From positions 51,767,260-51,831,259 of the forward strand of contig CM055100.1 in assembly GCA_029204225.1 (NCBI GenBank): a stretch of 64,000 nt of DNA, written 5' to 3'. A model generated the notes under the pieces. It searched no databases. It was not told where the DNA came from and saw nothing but the letters and a program-made list of their open reading frames with translations. This stretch comes from Diphasiastrum complanatum. Taxonomy: Eukaryota > Streptophyta > Lycopodiopsida > Lycopodiales > Lycopodiaceae. The position numbers were made by a program, and so were the translations under genes. Below are positions 9,226-20,700 of the stretch, one piece after another; within the stretch, counting starts at the first letter, position 1, and each line of letters begins with the position of its first letter.

Positions 9226-12037
9226 CGACTCACCAGATACTCTGTGGCACAAAAGACTCTGCCACATGAACTCAATGGCACTTTACCAAGCAAGCCATCA
9301 TGGAGCGATAACAGGGGTCAGCATCTCGAATGCAACAAGTTCGACCATCTGTGATGCATGTTTGAAAGGCAAGATGTCACGCACTCCATTCAAAACGACT
9401 AAGATTCTGGAGCTAGTGCATTCTAACATCTGCGATCCATTCAATGTGATCTCAGTAGGAGACTCAAAGTATTATATAACCTTCATTGATGATTATAGCA
9501 AATTTGCCATAGTGTATTTTATTCAGAATAAATCTGAAGCACTTGACAAATTCACTAAATATGTGGATTGGGCTGAAAGATATACAGACAGCAAAGTGAA
9601 GTAGATCAGGACAGATCGAGGTGGTGAATACATCTCGAATCGCTTCACTGACTTCTGCAATGATCGTGGCATCATTCACAAAAGAACTACAGCCTACACA
9701 TTGCAGCACAATGGTGTTGCTGAACGAAAGAACATAACCCTAATAGAAGCATCCAGATGCATGATGGCCTACTCGAAAGCTCCAAGGGCACTGTGGGCTG
9801 AAGCAATAGCTACAGCCGCATACATCTAGAATAGAACATACAAGTCTGGTGTCCCTCACATGACACCACGTGAGCTATGGTGGGATAGAAAGCCCAATCT
9901 GTCCCACGTCGGAATCTTTGGTTGTGCAACTTATGCACATATTTTTGACAAGATTCGAAAGAAGCTTGATGAGAAAGCCGAGCAGGGATTTCTGGTAGGT
10001 TATGACAACAACTCGTCATACTATAGAGTCTACATGCCAGATACGAACACTGTGAAAACAGTGAGAGATGTCAGATTCGATGAGTGCAGGACAATGGCCA
10101 ATGACGATCCTGTCAGCTATGAATTTTTGGAGAGACAGTATTATGACCTGCTGCCAATGACAGAGGAAGTAGAGGACGAACACGAAAACGAAGATTTTTG
10201 AGTCGTCTCCCATTCGAGCGACGAATCTTACGAAGAAAGATTTGAGAGGCAACTTGCTGCCGCAGTTCCTGTAAACCAAAATGGTTCTGGACCAAGCAGA
10301 GCAAACAAGGGCAAAGGCATAGCTATTCCAGGAGGATCTCCCAGAAGGTCGACAAGACCACGAAGAGCACCAACAAGATATGTGCCAGGCAGCTCAGCTT
10401 TCACATCAGAAGAGTTCTACGGATTCAGTGGCGAACCACAGACTTTTGAAAAAGCGACTGAAAGTCCAGAAAAGGACAGATGGATCCAAGCCATGAACGA
10501 AGAGATGGAGTCCATAAGAAATAACTAGGTATGGACGTTGGAGCCATTACCACATAAGCGCAAGACTGTCAAATGCAAATGGGTTTTCAAGCTCAAATAC
10601 GGACCAGATGGGAACATCACGAAATACAAGACAAGACTGGTAGCGAAAGGTTTCTCTCAGAGATATGATATTGACTACTCTGAAACCTTCTCTCCTATCG
10701 TCAAACATTCGTCCCTACGTCTGTTATTTGCATACACAGTAGCTTATGACCTCAGGATTCACATTGTGGACGAGAAGACATCCTTCTTGCATGGCGAATT
10801 AGATGGAGAGGTCTACATGGATCAACCCCCAGGATATGTCTCAAATTCACTTCCTGACTATGCATGCAGAATGCATAGAAGCATCTATGGTCTGAAACAA
10901 TCAGCCCGACAATGGTACAAGAAGAAAGATCAAGCCCTGAAATCATTAGGATTCAAGCCTCTGTTGGCTGATTCTAATGTATATGTCAGATTTACAGATG
11001 GGCAGATCATCATTCTGGCTGTGTATGTGGATGACAATCTGATACTTTGCAGGAGTGAGCAGCTAATTGCTGAAGTAAAGGCAGACATCTCGAAACATTT
11101 CGAGATCGTGGATCTGGGAGAAGCCAGGTGCTACCTAGGCTTACAAATTGAAAGGGACTATGAGGGAGGTAAGTTATACCTGCACCAGTCCAAATACACC
11201 CAGAAGATCCTAGAGGACTTTGGAATGCTGAACTGCAAAGGAGCGAATACTCCAATGCTCGCAGGGACAGTGCTGACAAGCGACGACTGTCCAAAGACTG
11301 AGGAAGAGAGAGAACGAATGCAGCTCACACCTTACAAGAAGCTGATAGGATCATTGATGTACCTTGCAGACAACACACTCCCTAATATTGCTTATGTAGT
11401 ATTCAGGATGAGCCAATTCTGCATGAATCCAGGCTTGACACATTGGAAGATTGCGAAACAAATTTTACAATATCTTCAATTAACGAGGGATTATGGCTTG
11501 TGTTATTGTCATGGTACAGGTTTCAGGATACTTTCCTACAGCGATGCTAGATGGGCATCTCTCAAGGATGACTATAAAAGCGTCTCAGGAGGATGCACCA
11601 TCGCATCAGGAGCAGCTGTTCTCTGGGTCAGCAAGAAGCAAACCGTTGTAGCCCAGTCATCCTGCGAAGCAAAATATGTTACAGCAACAAAGATGGCCAA
11701 CGAAATAATCTGGCTAAGGCAGTTCCTGGATGATTTGGGCGAAACAAAGAACGAGCCCCTGGTCTTGCAGATGGACAACACCTCTGCAATACACCTGACG
11801 AAAGATCTCATGTTCCATTCCAAAACGAAGCACATTGCGATCAAGTACCACTTGATCAGGGATCTAATTGAAAAGAAGATGCTGCAAACCACCTTCATCG
11901 GAATGAAAGGCATGGTTGCTAACATCTTCACTAAAGGCCTGGACAAAGGACTCTTTGAGAGACAAAAGAGCAGTCTCGGGATCGTAAAGCTATCATGCTT
12001 TGAGAGGGAGCTGAAGAACCAAAATGTTTCTAACTAG
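9209..12037 (+). pseudogene. Copia Pol: integrase, reverse transcriptase, RNase H
   Basis: One continuous frame covers the pre-integrase zinc domain (LWHKRLCHMN...CDACLKGK), integrase core (FIDDYSKF, RTDRGGEY, NGVAERKN), the SH3-like integrase tail (GYDNNSSYYRVYMP), reverse transcriptase (KWVFKLKY, YGLKQSARQWYKK, YVDDN) and RNase H (KHIAIKYHLIRDLIE, ANIFTKGL). It is interrupted only by TAG at 9602, TAG at 9827, TGA at 10199 and TAG at 10526; no frameshift was seen. The first integrase Asp appears lost (VHSNICDPF where family members have HTD or HSD), so the copy is probably dead even apart from the stops. The last part, 10538-12037, is a 499-codon open RT/RNase H frame. Confidence 0.93.
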
Positions 12038-12064
12038 AAAGCCTTGCTAGCTTTCAACCCTCAG

Positions 12065-12270
12065 CCTGACGAAGATGTTCGCGAGCGTGAAAGTCAAGAG
12101 ACACGGAACACGAAAAGTTTCGCGAACGCAAAAGTCAAAAGAAATGAAGACAAACGGTTCGTGAACACGAAAGTCAAGGCAGACGAAGACAAATGGTTCA
12201 TGAACACGAAAGATTCATGAAAAATAATCTTTTGCGGTCTGGCACGAGAATCTTTTGCGGTCTAGTACGA
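12065..12270 (+). repeat. Tandem GTTCGTGAACACGAAAGTCA motif after pol
   Basis: Just after the RNase H stop the sequence repeats words of the form (GGTTCG)(C/T)GAAC(A/G)CGAAAGTCAA three to four times with drift, followed by a doubled AATCTTTTGCGGTCT. A similar block lies at the equivalent place of the minus-strand element near 36120-36180. It belongs to the post-pol or LTR part of these elements; its role is unknown. Confidence 0.65.
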
Positions 12271-14236
12271 GAGAAGGCAAACGACCAAAACGAAACCACT
12301 GACAGAAACGAAACCTTCTCCTGGCCTCCACGCTCCAAGGAGTACCAGCGAGATCATGCAAGTACCCAGAAGTACAGATATCTGATCTGATGGCATGACA
12401 TCAGCAGCTACATTTTAGGTCATGGCTAATCTGTAACTCTTGTAATTCCCTGATTAGTTGTAGATGCTTAATCACTCTAATCTCAGATTTACATAGAGCG
12501 ACTATACTTAATGGATGATACTTGACATATAGATCAACAGAACACACATACAGTGTAAAGTAGTAGTTTGATGCTAGTAAGCAATCAAGACGAAATACAG
12601 ACAACAAGTCCGCCTGCGTGCAAGACGAGTTCTGTTTCCATAGAGATCCAACTGTCCGCTAGTAAAGCGAGACAATTGCTTGTGAGAGAACCGCGTTTCT
12701 CCCACGCCAATGCAATGTGTGGATTTGCATGTAGTGCTTGAAGAAAGTAGAGAAAGATCAATATCGATGTTTTCCTTGTTGTGTCTGATCTCAAATGCAA
12801 ATGCGTCTACTGTTAATCGTGTCTCTGAATTCTCTTGTTCATTTTAATTCTGCATCTTGGTTGAAACTATGTTGAATGTTGCATTAATTTTATAAACTTA
12901 GATCAGAGTGCCTGATTGCACTCTGGAGGACCACATATGTGATTCAGCCGGTAGTGGCCAATGATTGCATCTGAACTCCATCCGAGTGGCAAGAGAGTCG
13001 TGGTTCCTTCGCAAAAGCTTCGCAACTACGAAATTCTCATTCTCATCATATAGGTTGTGTAGGGACCAATTGTGGCACATGCCTCAAGAAAATCCAATAC
13101 GTGGATGGAGTAGTTGTTTTGTCAACGATTGTCACATCCATTTTCCTCTTTGGAGGAAAATATCCAAATTAATGTGCATCCCACTTAATCTAAATGTTGA
13201 AGGATTGCAGTGGGCCATTGGACTAGCATTGTTGAGCCTTTTGAGCTATTTTGATCTAACAAAGCTTCCACTTTCTTGTGGATATCTCTTGCGTTATTTT
13301 TGTGCATGCCATTTTTAACCCACGAGAGTAATCTTCACACATATATAAGTCTAGGTTCAATGAACAAAAGTAATTGAATGAGACTTCTTTGTTTCTTTTG
13401 TTGTGTCATGTGCAAGATTTGTACATACCAACAATTATGACTACCACAAGACGTACTATAACATATTGATTGATTACTTGCTTTTGGGCCTTATAAAAGT
13501 AACTATCTTATATTAGGTGCATCGAAGTTTGTGGAGTTAATGAGAGAAGTTTGAAAGAGCGGATTGAGGGTGTAGGCAGGGTCCACTTTCATCCACCAAC
13601 AATCCATGAGTTCTACATTGTCGGATGAGATGAGGGTGGGACCTTGCCCACACCCTCGGCTTAGATAAGGAATACGCTCCTCCTTATCTTTGAGTTTAGT
13701 GATATGTGGAAGACAATTATGTGAATTAAAATAAAAACTTGGGGTGCAGTTATAGGGTCTACACCTACACATCATGAGTTCAAGTCTGAGAAAAGAATCA
13801 TCCGTAAACATTTTAGTCATGGTAACGACAAAGGTGCTTGGCATTGACGATTTATTTAGGTGCTAAAAAGTTGGGCTGGTCTTCATAAAAAAGTTAGCAA
13901 TTTCATTGCATACAAATGATCCACAACATATTCAACCTACCTAGTTCAAAAAATCTATACAAATGCAAAATTAATACTTAAGCATTGTTCTTGTTGTTAT
14001 AAAGACCTACAATCATATGATATCATCGTTCTAATGTATGAGAAGTTTGTACAATTCTCACACCCAGAGGTTTTGATGACAGTAGTGGTCCATAATCAAT
14101 CACAAAGTATTGAAGCCCAATAACTCATTTGTACACATGTCACCTTGTTTTTTGCAATTTTTTGTATGTATCTATTCACATTTCAGGATGAGATACATGT
14201 GCTGAAACAATAACCAAGGAGGATCCATCTTCCATC
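12271..14236. other. Stretch without recognisable gene; probable element tail
   Basis: The first 500 bp probably include the decayed 3' end or LTR of the 8.7-12 kb copia, but no border was identified. The short minus-strand frame 13503-13844 (113 codons) and plus-strand frame 12965-13318 (117 codons) have no recognised motif. Confidence 0.4.
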
Positions 14237-14905
14237 ATGCTTGGATATGCAAGCTCAAGCAAGGGCTACAAAGTCTATCTCCCATCCTTGAACAAATTTG
14301 TTGTTTCAAGGGATGTCATCTTTGATGAACATCATATGCATATGCTTGAAGAAGGCTCAAGTGCTCCAACAATCAAGAAGAAGATGGCCGAGGAGCAAGA
14401 TCTTGGTTTTGAGGAGGAGCTCATGGAGGAGCAAGCACCAAACCCACCTATCACACCAAGGAGATCTTCAAGGGCAAAAGTGGAGCCATAAAGGCTCACA
14501 TATCAAGGCAAAGGACAGCAAGTTGAGGGTATCTCATCCACTTCTTATGCTTTATCTAGTTTTGAAGAACCATCTAATGTTGAAGATGCATTGAACTCCA
14601 AAGAATGGTATAAAGCTATGTTGGATGAGTATGATGCCTTGATTGAGAATGAAACTTGGTTGCTTGTTGAGAGACCTCAAAGGAATGTAATAGGATGCAA
14701 GTGGGTCTTCAAGCTTAAGTTGAATGCAAATGGGAGTGTTAACAAACATAAAGCAAGATTAGTTGCAAAAGGTTATGCTCAAGAAAGAGGGATAGACTAT
14801 GAGGAAACCTTTGCACCCGTGGCCAAGATGGTCACAATAAGGCTAATCATTGCACTTGCATCACATTTTGGATGGATTCTATGTCAAATGGATGTCTCTA
14901 TTCTC
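14237..14905 (+). pseudogene. Copia fragment: integrase tail and RT start
   Basis: A single frame encodes the SH3-like end of integrase (LGYASSSKGYKVYLP, RDVIFDEHH), the acidic linker and the N-terminal RT fingers (EWYKAMLDEYDALIE, CKWVFKLKLN, KARLVAKGYAQERG, ETFAPVAKM). A TAA at 14489-14491 interrupts it. Homology stops abruptly after the LCQMDV motif (about 14898), where sequence of another element begins. No Gag, integrase core or RNase H is present. Confidence 0.88.
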
Positions 14906-15866
14906 CCCTTCGCACCAAGAAGCTGTATAGATGGATACAGGGGTTGATTCGAGCATGGACCAGGGGGAGCTCTAGATCTAGCAGATCAACCGCCAACTAT
15001 ACCGGCAGTACAAGCGGGTCCAACCTCATCAAGGACAAGCCATTTATTCATAAGGCCCATCAGCGTCGAGGACCAGATCCAGACCTTCTTAAAACAGCAT
15101 CCACATGAGTCCTCGCGTGGTGGATGGGTTCTCAAATTTAAGACCTTAAGATCGAGGCCGACAAAGAATTGGACAAAATACTTGCACTGGGAGAGCAGCC
15201 GACATGGAGAATCACGATTTTTGAGAAAACTCCGGAATCAATTAGGAGTTACGTCGCCAGCCCTCGCCAGTTGCGGGTAGATCCTTATTACGTGCCAATG
15301 CCGTGAAGACAAAAATGGAAAGATTTGGGATTGGCTATGGATAAATTCACCATCCATACGCCCAATTGGCCAATTATCCACCAGCCTTACAGCTGGAATA
15401 TTTCAGTGGATTTTCACCGGGCTTTACAGGCATATCAGAGAGAGTATGTCCACTCTCCGGAACCAAAGGTGCGACAATCGGCAATGTTTGCAAAAGATCT
15501 AACTTTGTTGGCGTCAGTGGCAACCAAATGGGATGATTGCCTTCCTACCCTGGCATTTGATCCAAATAAGCCGATGGCCTTAGAGCAAATCAAAGATTAG
15601 CTGCCAATTGTTCGACTGTATTTCCGTGCGGCTATGATGGGAGGCTCTTGGGAATCCTGCTTCACCTCATGGACAACTTCCAAGTGGATTGTTGGAGCCC
15701 ACCGTTGTTTCCTGCCGCATCATTTGGATTTCAATACTACACGCCTTGACTTTATGGAGAAGGTGCAGTATCATTTAATTAAGATTCGGCGCACAGCCAA
15801 TAAAAGTCCCGAATAACTGCATATTACAGGTGTCGTGGGACTGCCACCAATTTTGGTGGGGGATAC
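14906..15866 (+). pseudogene. Unidentified decayed coding-like segment ending in a PPT
   Basis: Frames at 14872-15108, 15325-15600 and 15634-15816 follow each other with stops between them, and the composition looks protein-coding (for example the peptide around AYQREYVHSPEPKVRQS). I recognise no family. A purine-rich stretch (TTTGGTGGGGGATA, about 15853-15866) directly precedes TGTTGGAGG, which is how an LTR element ends. The segment may therefore be the 3' end of an LTR element of unknown type, or captured sequence carried by one. Confidence 0.45.
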
Positions 15867-16540
15867 TGTTGGAGGGTTTGCAGATCCCAAGGCAACCCTA
15901 ACCCTAGTTAATAAGTGAGAGAGATTTGGCACCCTGCGTGTGTAAGTCCAACCCAATGATCACATAGTTATTTGATTAATTAGAATGTTAATAAAAGGAC
16001 TTTAGACCTTTTTGCGGGACTTTTAATGTCGCAGGGCCTAAATGCCAAGTTAGTGAATAAATTTGGGTTTCCCTCCAATTTTGATGGTTCTCACACTTCT
16101 TTAAATTTGAATAAAAAGAGAGGCAAGACTGGACCAATAGGATTCAAAGACCAGGGTCCTCCTCTCTACTATAAAAAGGGACCAACTCGAGTTGTTCCTC
16201 ATGTTCATTTTCTCATTTCAATAAAGCAGATTGGTTCTCTTTAGAAATGGATTGATGAATGTCCTTGCTCTTCCTCTCTTCTCCTCCATTTCTCATGCTT
16301 TCTTTGGATTTTGCTGATTGTTGGATCTGATCATTATCTGGATTGCTATTTCTTATGCTTTCTGTGAGAGAGAAAGGGAGAGAGAGAAGAGTAAGTTTCT
16401 ATCATTGTTGTGGATTTCGGGTTAATGGAAGTAGGGTTAATGGATGTAGTGTTAATGGATGTTAGTGTTAGATCTTCCATTCATGTTGAAATCTGAACTA
16501 TACTATCGCTCTCATGGGAACAAACCTACGCGTGACAACT
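15867..16540 (+). repeat. Probable LTR after polypurine tract
   Basis: Begins TGTTGGAGGG right after the polypurine tract. A TATA-like ACTATAAAAAGGGACC lies at about 16168-16183 and AATAAAG at about 16220, the order expected of an LTR promoter and polyadenylation region. The right border near 16539 (GCGTGACA) is a guess; no second copy is present in the window. Confidence 0.5.
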
Positions 16541-16611
16541 AACTCCATCTCTTTGATGCTAGATTGAGTAGATCTTGGATTCAGATTAGGCAAGGACAGA
16601 AACCCACTACA

Positions 16612-18520
16612 CACTCCCCTACTCTCTTATGGAGGCCACTAGGTGTACTATCAAATGGGTTGAGGACAAATGGCAAAGAGGGCTTGAAGGACATGAAGAA
16701 TGGCAAGATGGCATTGTGAAGGGGATGCATTGGATTTTCCTATAAGAAGGAGCCAACTTCTTGTATTAAAAAAGTTAGTGTATTTGGATGTTAGTATTCT
16801 TGTGAGTTGGTACTTTTGGATTTATGTGTTGATGATTCTGAGAGCTTCATTACCTTGTGTAAGAATCAAGTATTGTCTTTTGGAGCATAGTTCTCATGTG
16901 TTGTTGAGGTGAATGTTGTTAATGAGTGTTTGGAGAGTTAATTCTATCATGTGTTAGTGGATTGAAGGTAATGGGAGCTAGTTTGAGAATGAATGTTTGT
17001 CTTGTAGTATTCACATGCTAGTTTGTTTTAAAGGGGAATGCTTGATTGTGGGGGATTGAGTGAGGTTTGTTTATTACCTTGATTGTATTGGTTGCGGTTG
17101 GAATGGTTGCTTGATTGAGATTGGTTGTGGGATGTTGGGAGACTTGCCCTCTTGATTGATTGATTGGTTATGCTATGGTTTTGCAAATGATTGAGTGAGT
17201 GAAGGGGTTTCAATGGTTGTATTTAAGAGTTGGTTGAATGATTGGCTGGAAGTAGTTGTTTGAAAGTTGATTGTTAGATGTTTTGTTCTTGAGCTACTTT
17301 GTGAGGTGATGGCATTACTACCTTGTCGGATGATAGGATGTGTTGAGACTTGGAGGTTTGCAACATAAAGAAGGTTTAGTACTCGCCTTTGTGGTTGAAG
17401 CTCATTCGTTAAAGGTTGATTGACCTAAGTGAGACGTGATTGGCTTTGCTTGGTTGAATGCTAGTAGGGGAGTTTCCGGATGCAATTACTTGTTTGTGAA
17501 GTAATATTTGAGAGTTCATTTTCATTCCAATTGGTTGGGAGCAATTGCATGACTAGTTAATTGCAAGTACAGTTGATGTTGTTCGGAATTTTGTTTAGTA
17601 GTGATCAACTGAGCAAATAGTCCAAGTCTCTTTGCTGCAACAACCATGCTCTCACAAGAAGGTTGATCCTACGACCAGTATGATTCCTACACTGCCTTCC
17701 TAAGAGGATTTGGAGCGTATTGGTGCTGTCTACAACTTGATGGACCTGGTGCTCCATTGCTAGCCTTGCAATTGCATCCTCTGTGATTCGTAATAATTGA
17801 TTGCAAATCTAGTTCGCTGCCCACAGCCTGGTAAATGCTTGTGTGTTTGCCTGCAGCCTGCCTACACAACTCTGATCACGGATACAGCTTGTCTGCGCGT
17901 ATTCATCACTACTTACAGTATTTGCGACCTTTGTCTGCCCTGCCTGCAGCCCTGTACCACCTGTCAGCGGCCCATAGACCCTCGCTGGAGCTATTTTTCA
18001 GCCTGCTGCGGTCCCCTGCCCTAACTGCGACCTCACGACCTATGTCTGGCCCTCGCTACCCCTGCAGTTGCCCACTGCCTCACCTCTGTGTGCGCGTTGG
18101 AGGCCGCCTTCTGCCTGTCTGTGACCTGTCTGCTGCTTGTGCCCTACCTTTTTCATCTGAGGCAAAAAACAGACCTATTGCAGCCTCTGATCGCTGCCCA
18201 CAACCAAAAATTAGATCTACGGTGGTTTGTTCTTTACCGACCAACTGTGACAAAGCAAGTGACAAGCAACAAAGGAAATGCGATTTATACTTTGAGGCAT
18301 TCATGACTAGTAGCTCCTCAATTTCCGGTCCTATGCTCACACTGAGGTAGGGTTTTACTTCAAATCGGTCGTTTTTTTATAGACTTTATTTCTATACTTA
18401 CTTACTATCTATAGGAATACGCGTGCTTAAAGTCCTTACTTGCATTCGACTATTGAGTGAATGGTCTGTGTAGGATGCTGAGAAATCATTTTGTATTGCG
18501 GTTAGAATTGTTACAAGAAT
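16612..18520. repeat. Long direct repeat, copy A
   Basis: Copy A of a long repeat found again at 21630-23427, with differences scattered at a few percent by eye. Both begin around ACTCTCTTATGGAGGCCACT and end at TTGTTACAAGAATC. Copy A has about 107 extra bases (18262-18368). Composition changes along the repeat: the plus strand is G/T-rich from about 16900 to 17600 and C/T-rich from about 17650 to 18120. A 70-codon frame (16700-16912) is kept in both copies, but this may only reflect recent duplication. I cannot name the repeat. Confidence 0.85.
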
Positions 18521-19352
18521 CTATGAATAAACACGTCATTCATGATCTTATTGAAACCAAAAGATCCTACATTATGAAGGTATTTCCATTTCCTTGACTT
18601 CATAACTAATGTAAGCTTACAAGGAAAACATATTTTGCTATTTTTTAAGGCATCACACTCAACTAGCATTGCCTTAAGCCACCTTTGAGATACAAAAATC
18701 CCTTCAAAGCAAAATAGATCTTCATAAGTTGACATGAGAGCATAAATGAAACTATTTTCATTTTGTGATTGATGCTCCTTATTCTTGATTGATTTCTCTT
18801 GGATCATAACAATAAGTTTGAACTTATCTAGAGTTCCAAGCAAAATACTTTCCAAGGACATAAAATAAATCCAGGTTACTTTCATGAAAGTGACATCTAT
18901 CTTTGCATCTTGAACCAAACAATGTACTTCCAAATGAAAAATTTCAAAAGATTTGACATGTGTTGTGATGGACTCTTGAAGACAAATCTTGCAAGTTCTT
19001 ATGAGACTCCAAGCCTCATTCACCTTTCCACAAAGGAAACACCTTTCCTTGGACTTGTCCTTCTTGTATTTGCATTTCGAACTTGAAGCTCCATCCTTCA
19101 CCTCGGCCCCCTTGCCTTGGTTCTCCTCGGATGGACTGTTCTTCTTTTTGTAGCATCTTGAGAAAATATATCCTCCCTTGCCACAAAGGTTGCACTTAGG
19201 ATCCTTTCTTTCCTTCTTAGGATTCTACAAAAGATTTGCATAGATGCTCTATATGCACTAGAAACTCTCAAAGGTTTCACTTGGAGGACAGATCCAAAGA
19301 TTTTTTCTAGCAAATTGATGCTTCTAAACTTGACCCTATCACTCTTGAACAA
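18511..19352 (-). pseudogene. Copia Gag zinc knuckles joined to RT start (minus strand)
   Basis: Read on the minus strand from 19352, the sequence holds a knuckle-like CNLCGKGGYIFSRC (His replaced by Tyr), a Lys-rich linker and a second partial knuckle CFLCGKVN. It then passes to a stretch like the RT start (RWLKAMLVECDALKN). Protease and most of integrase are absent, so this is an internally deleted copia. Its primer site and 5' LTR lie at 19827 and above. Confidence 0.6.
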
Positions 19353-19826
19353 ATCTAGAGTGATGGTACAATGGATTTCAACCTCTCACCTTGCATATCA
19401 CTCCTTAATCTATGATTTTTAGCAAAATCTCTCTTAACTTCAACATACACTCAAAAAATCAGAGAAGATCAATTAATGCACCTTTTTCAAGCTTCAATTT
19501 TAATTTTTTGGCTGATCTAATCCAAGAACTAATCAAGGGATTAAATTTACTATAGAAAATGCTTGATTTTGCACCAAAATCACTCAAATTGGGTATGTGA
19601 GTCAAATTCTACAAATTTTTGAAATTTCTCAGTCAGAACCGGAGCTGTACGGCCTCACACGTGTGAAAAGAGTTCCTATAGCCCACAACAAGATCTGGAC
19701 CAAAAATTTTGAGGATAGCTATCAAATCCAACTCGCTACACAAAATTTGACTAGTTTCCAAAAAACTGCTAATTTTGGCTTTGATTTGGATTAACCCTAT
19801 CAATTTCAATAAAACCTCTTGTACTA

Positions 19827-19839
19827 GGCTCTGATACCA
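19827..19839 (-). other. Copia primer-binding site, minus strand
   Basis: The reverse complement reads TGGTATCAGAGCC, complementary to the initiator Met tRNA 3' end. It follows directly after TTTTTGCACA, the expected LTR end, matching the arrangement TTTCACA/TGGTATC at 59367. Confidence 0.85.
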
Positions 19840-20700
19840 TGTGCAAAAAGTACAAAAAGGACCAAGAGTGGATCCTAATCTGATCCTCAAGAGGTATTGG
19901 TTGTCAGATTACTTGATCTATCAATCTACTTCAGATTAAGATCAATCTAGATCAATTCTAGACACAAAATCCTAACAAGAACAATCATTAATTGAAGGTA
20001 AGTGTACTTTCTGGTTTCACACGTGTGAAACATTGTCTGAGTATGGACTCCAACCTGAAAATCAAGTACACATTGATAGAACCTCAAAACAATCAAAACA
20101 AATGTAGACAAATGGAGAGAATCACTCAAAATTGCTTCCAAAACCAAGATTGGTGTCTCACATTGATTATGGCCAAATGTGGCTCTACATATACAATAAG
20201 TGGGAGCTCATGGTACTGATCATCCCTATGATACTACATGTCTGAAGGTGCTTTGTCATATGATGATTATCATGCAAAATTGACACTTGGACAAAACCTT
20301 CTATTTTGAGCACTTTTGGTCCATTTTCCTTCTATATGGAGATCTACTTGAAAATCTTCTAGAAGTCAAAATTCACCTACTTCAGCTTATTCCACACATG
20401 TGAGCTGTCCTCTACACATGGGATATGACACCTAAGCAAAGGATGTGGCTCATGCAATCAATAGATTGATGCCATGTGTCATATGTCTAGAAAACTAGTT
20501 TTTGGCCTTTTTAGCCACTAGAACTTGAATTAAATCATATGTACAACCTATATGATTACGGTACATGACAAGTACACTATTTTAACACGTGGGAACAGGC
20601 TCCACACATGTGTAATCATCCTATATACATGATTTTTGGCCTCTACCAAGCTTATTTTTGGATTTTTCACACGTATGGGGACAATACTCCCAGTGGTAGT
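19840..20700 (-). repeat. Probable 5' LTR of the minus-strand copia
   Basis: It ends in GCACA immediately before the primer site. It contains TTCACACGTGTGAA (20016-20029), CACACATGTG (20393-20402), and the pair ACACGTGGGAACA / CCACACATGTGT near 20585-20613. The upstream border is estimated only from the last such motif (about 20660-20700). Confidence 0.5.

Noticed and set aside
16700-16912. 70-codon frame also present at 21719-21931 as a conserved small gene
   Set aside because: Similarity is explained by the DNA repeat itself; no excess of silent changes can be judged from two such similar copies.
17835-18350. 171-codon plus-strand frame in direct repeat copy A
   Set aside because: The frame is not preserved in copy B and consists of C/T-rich low-complexity translation.
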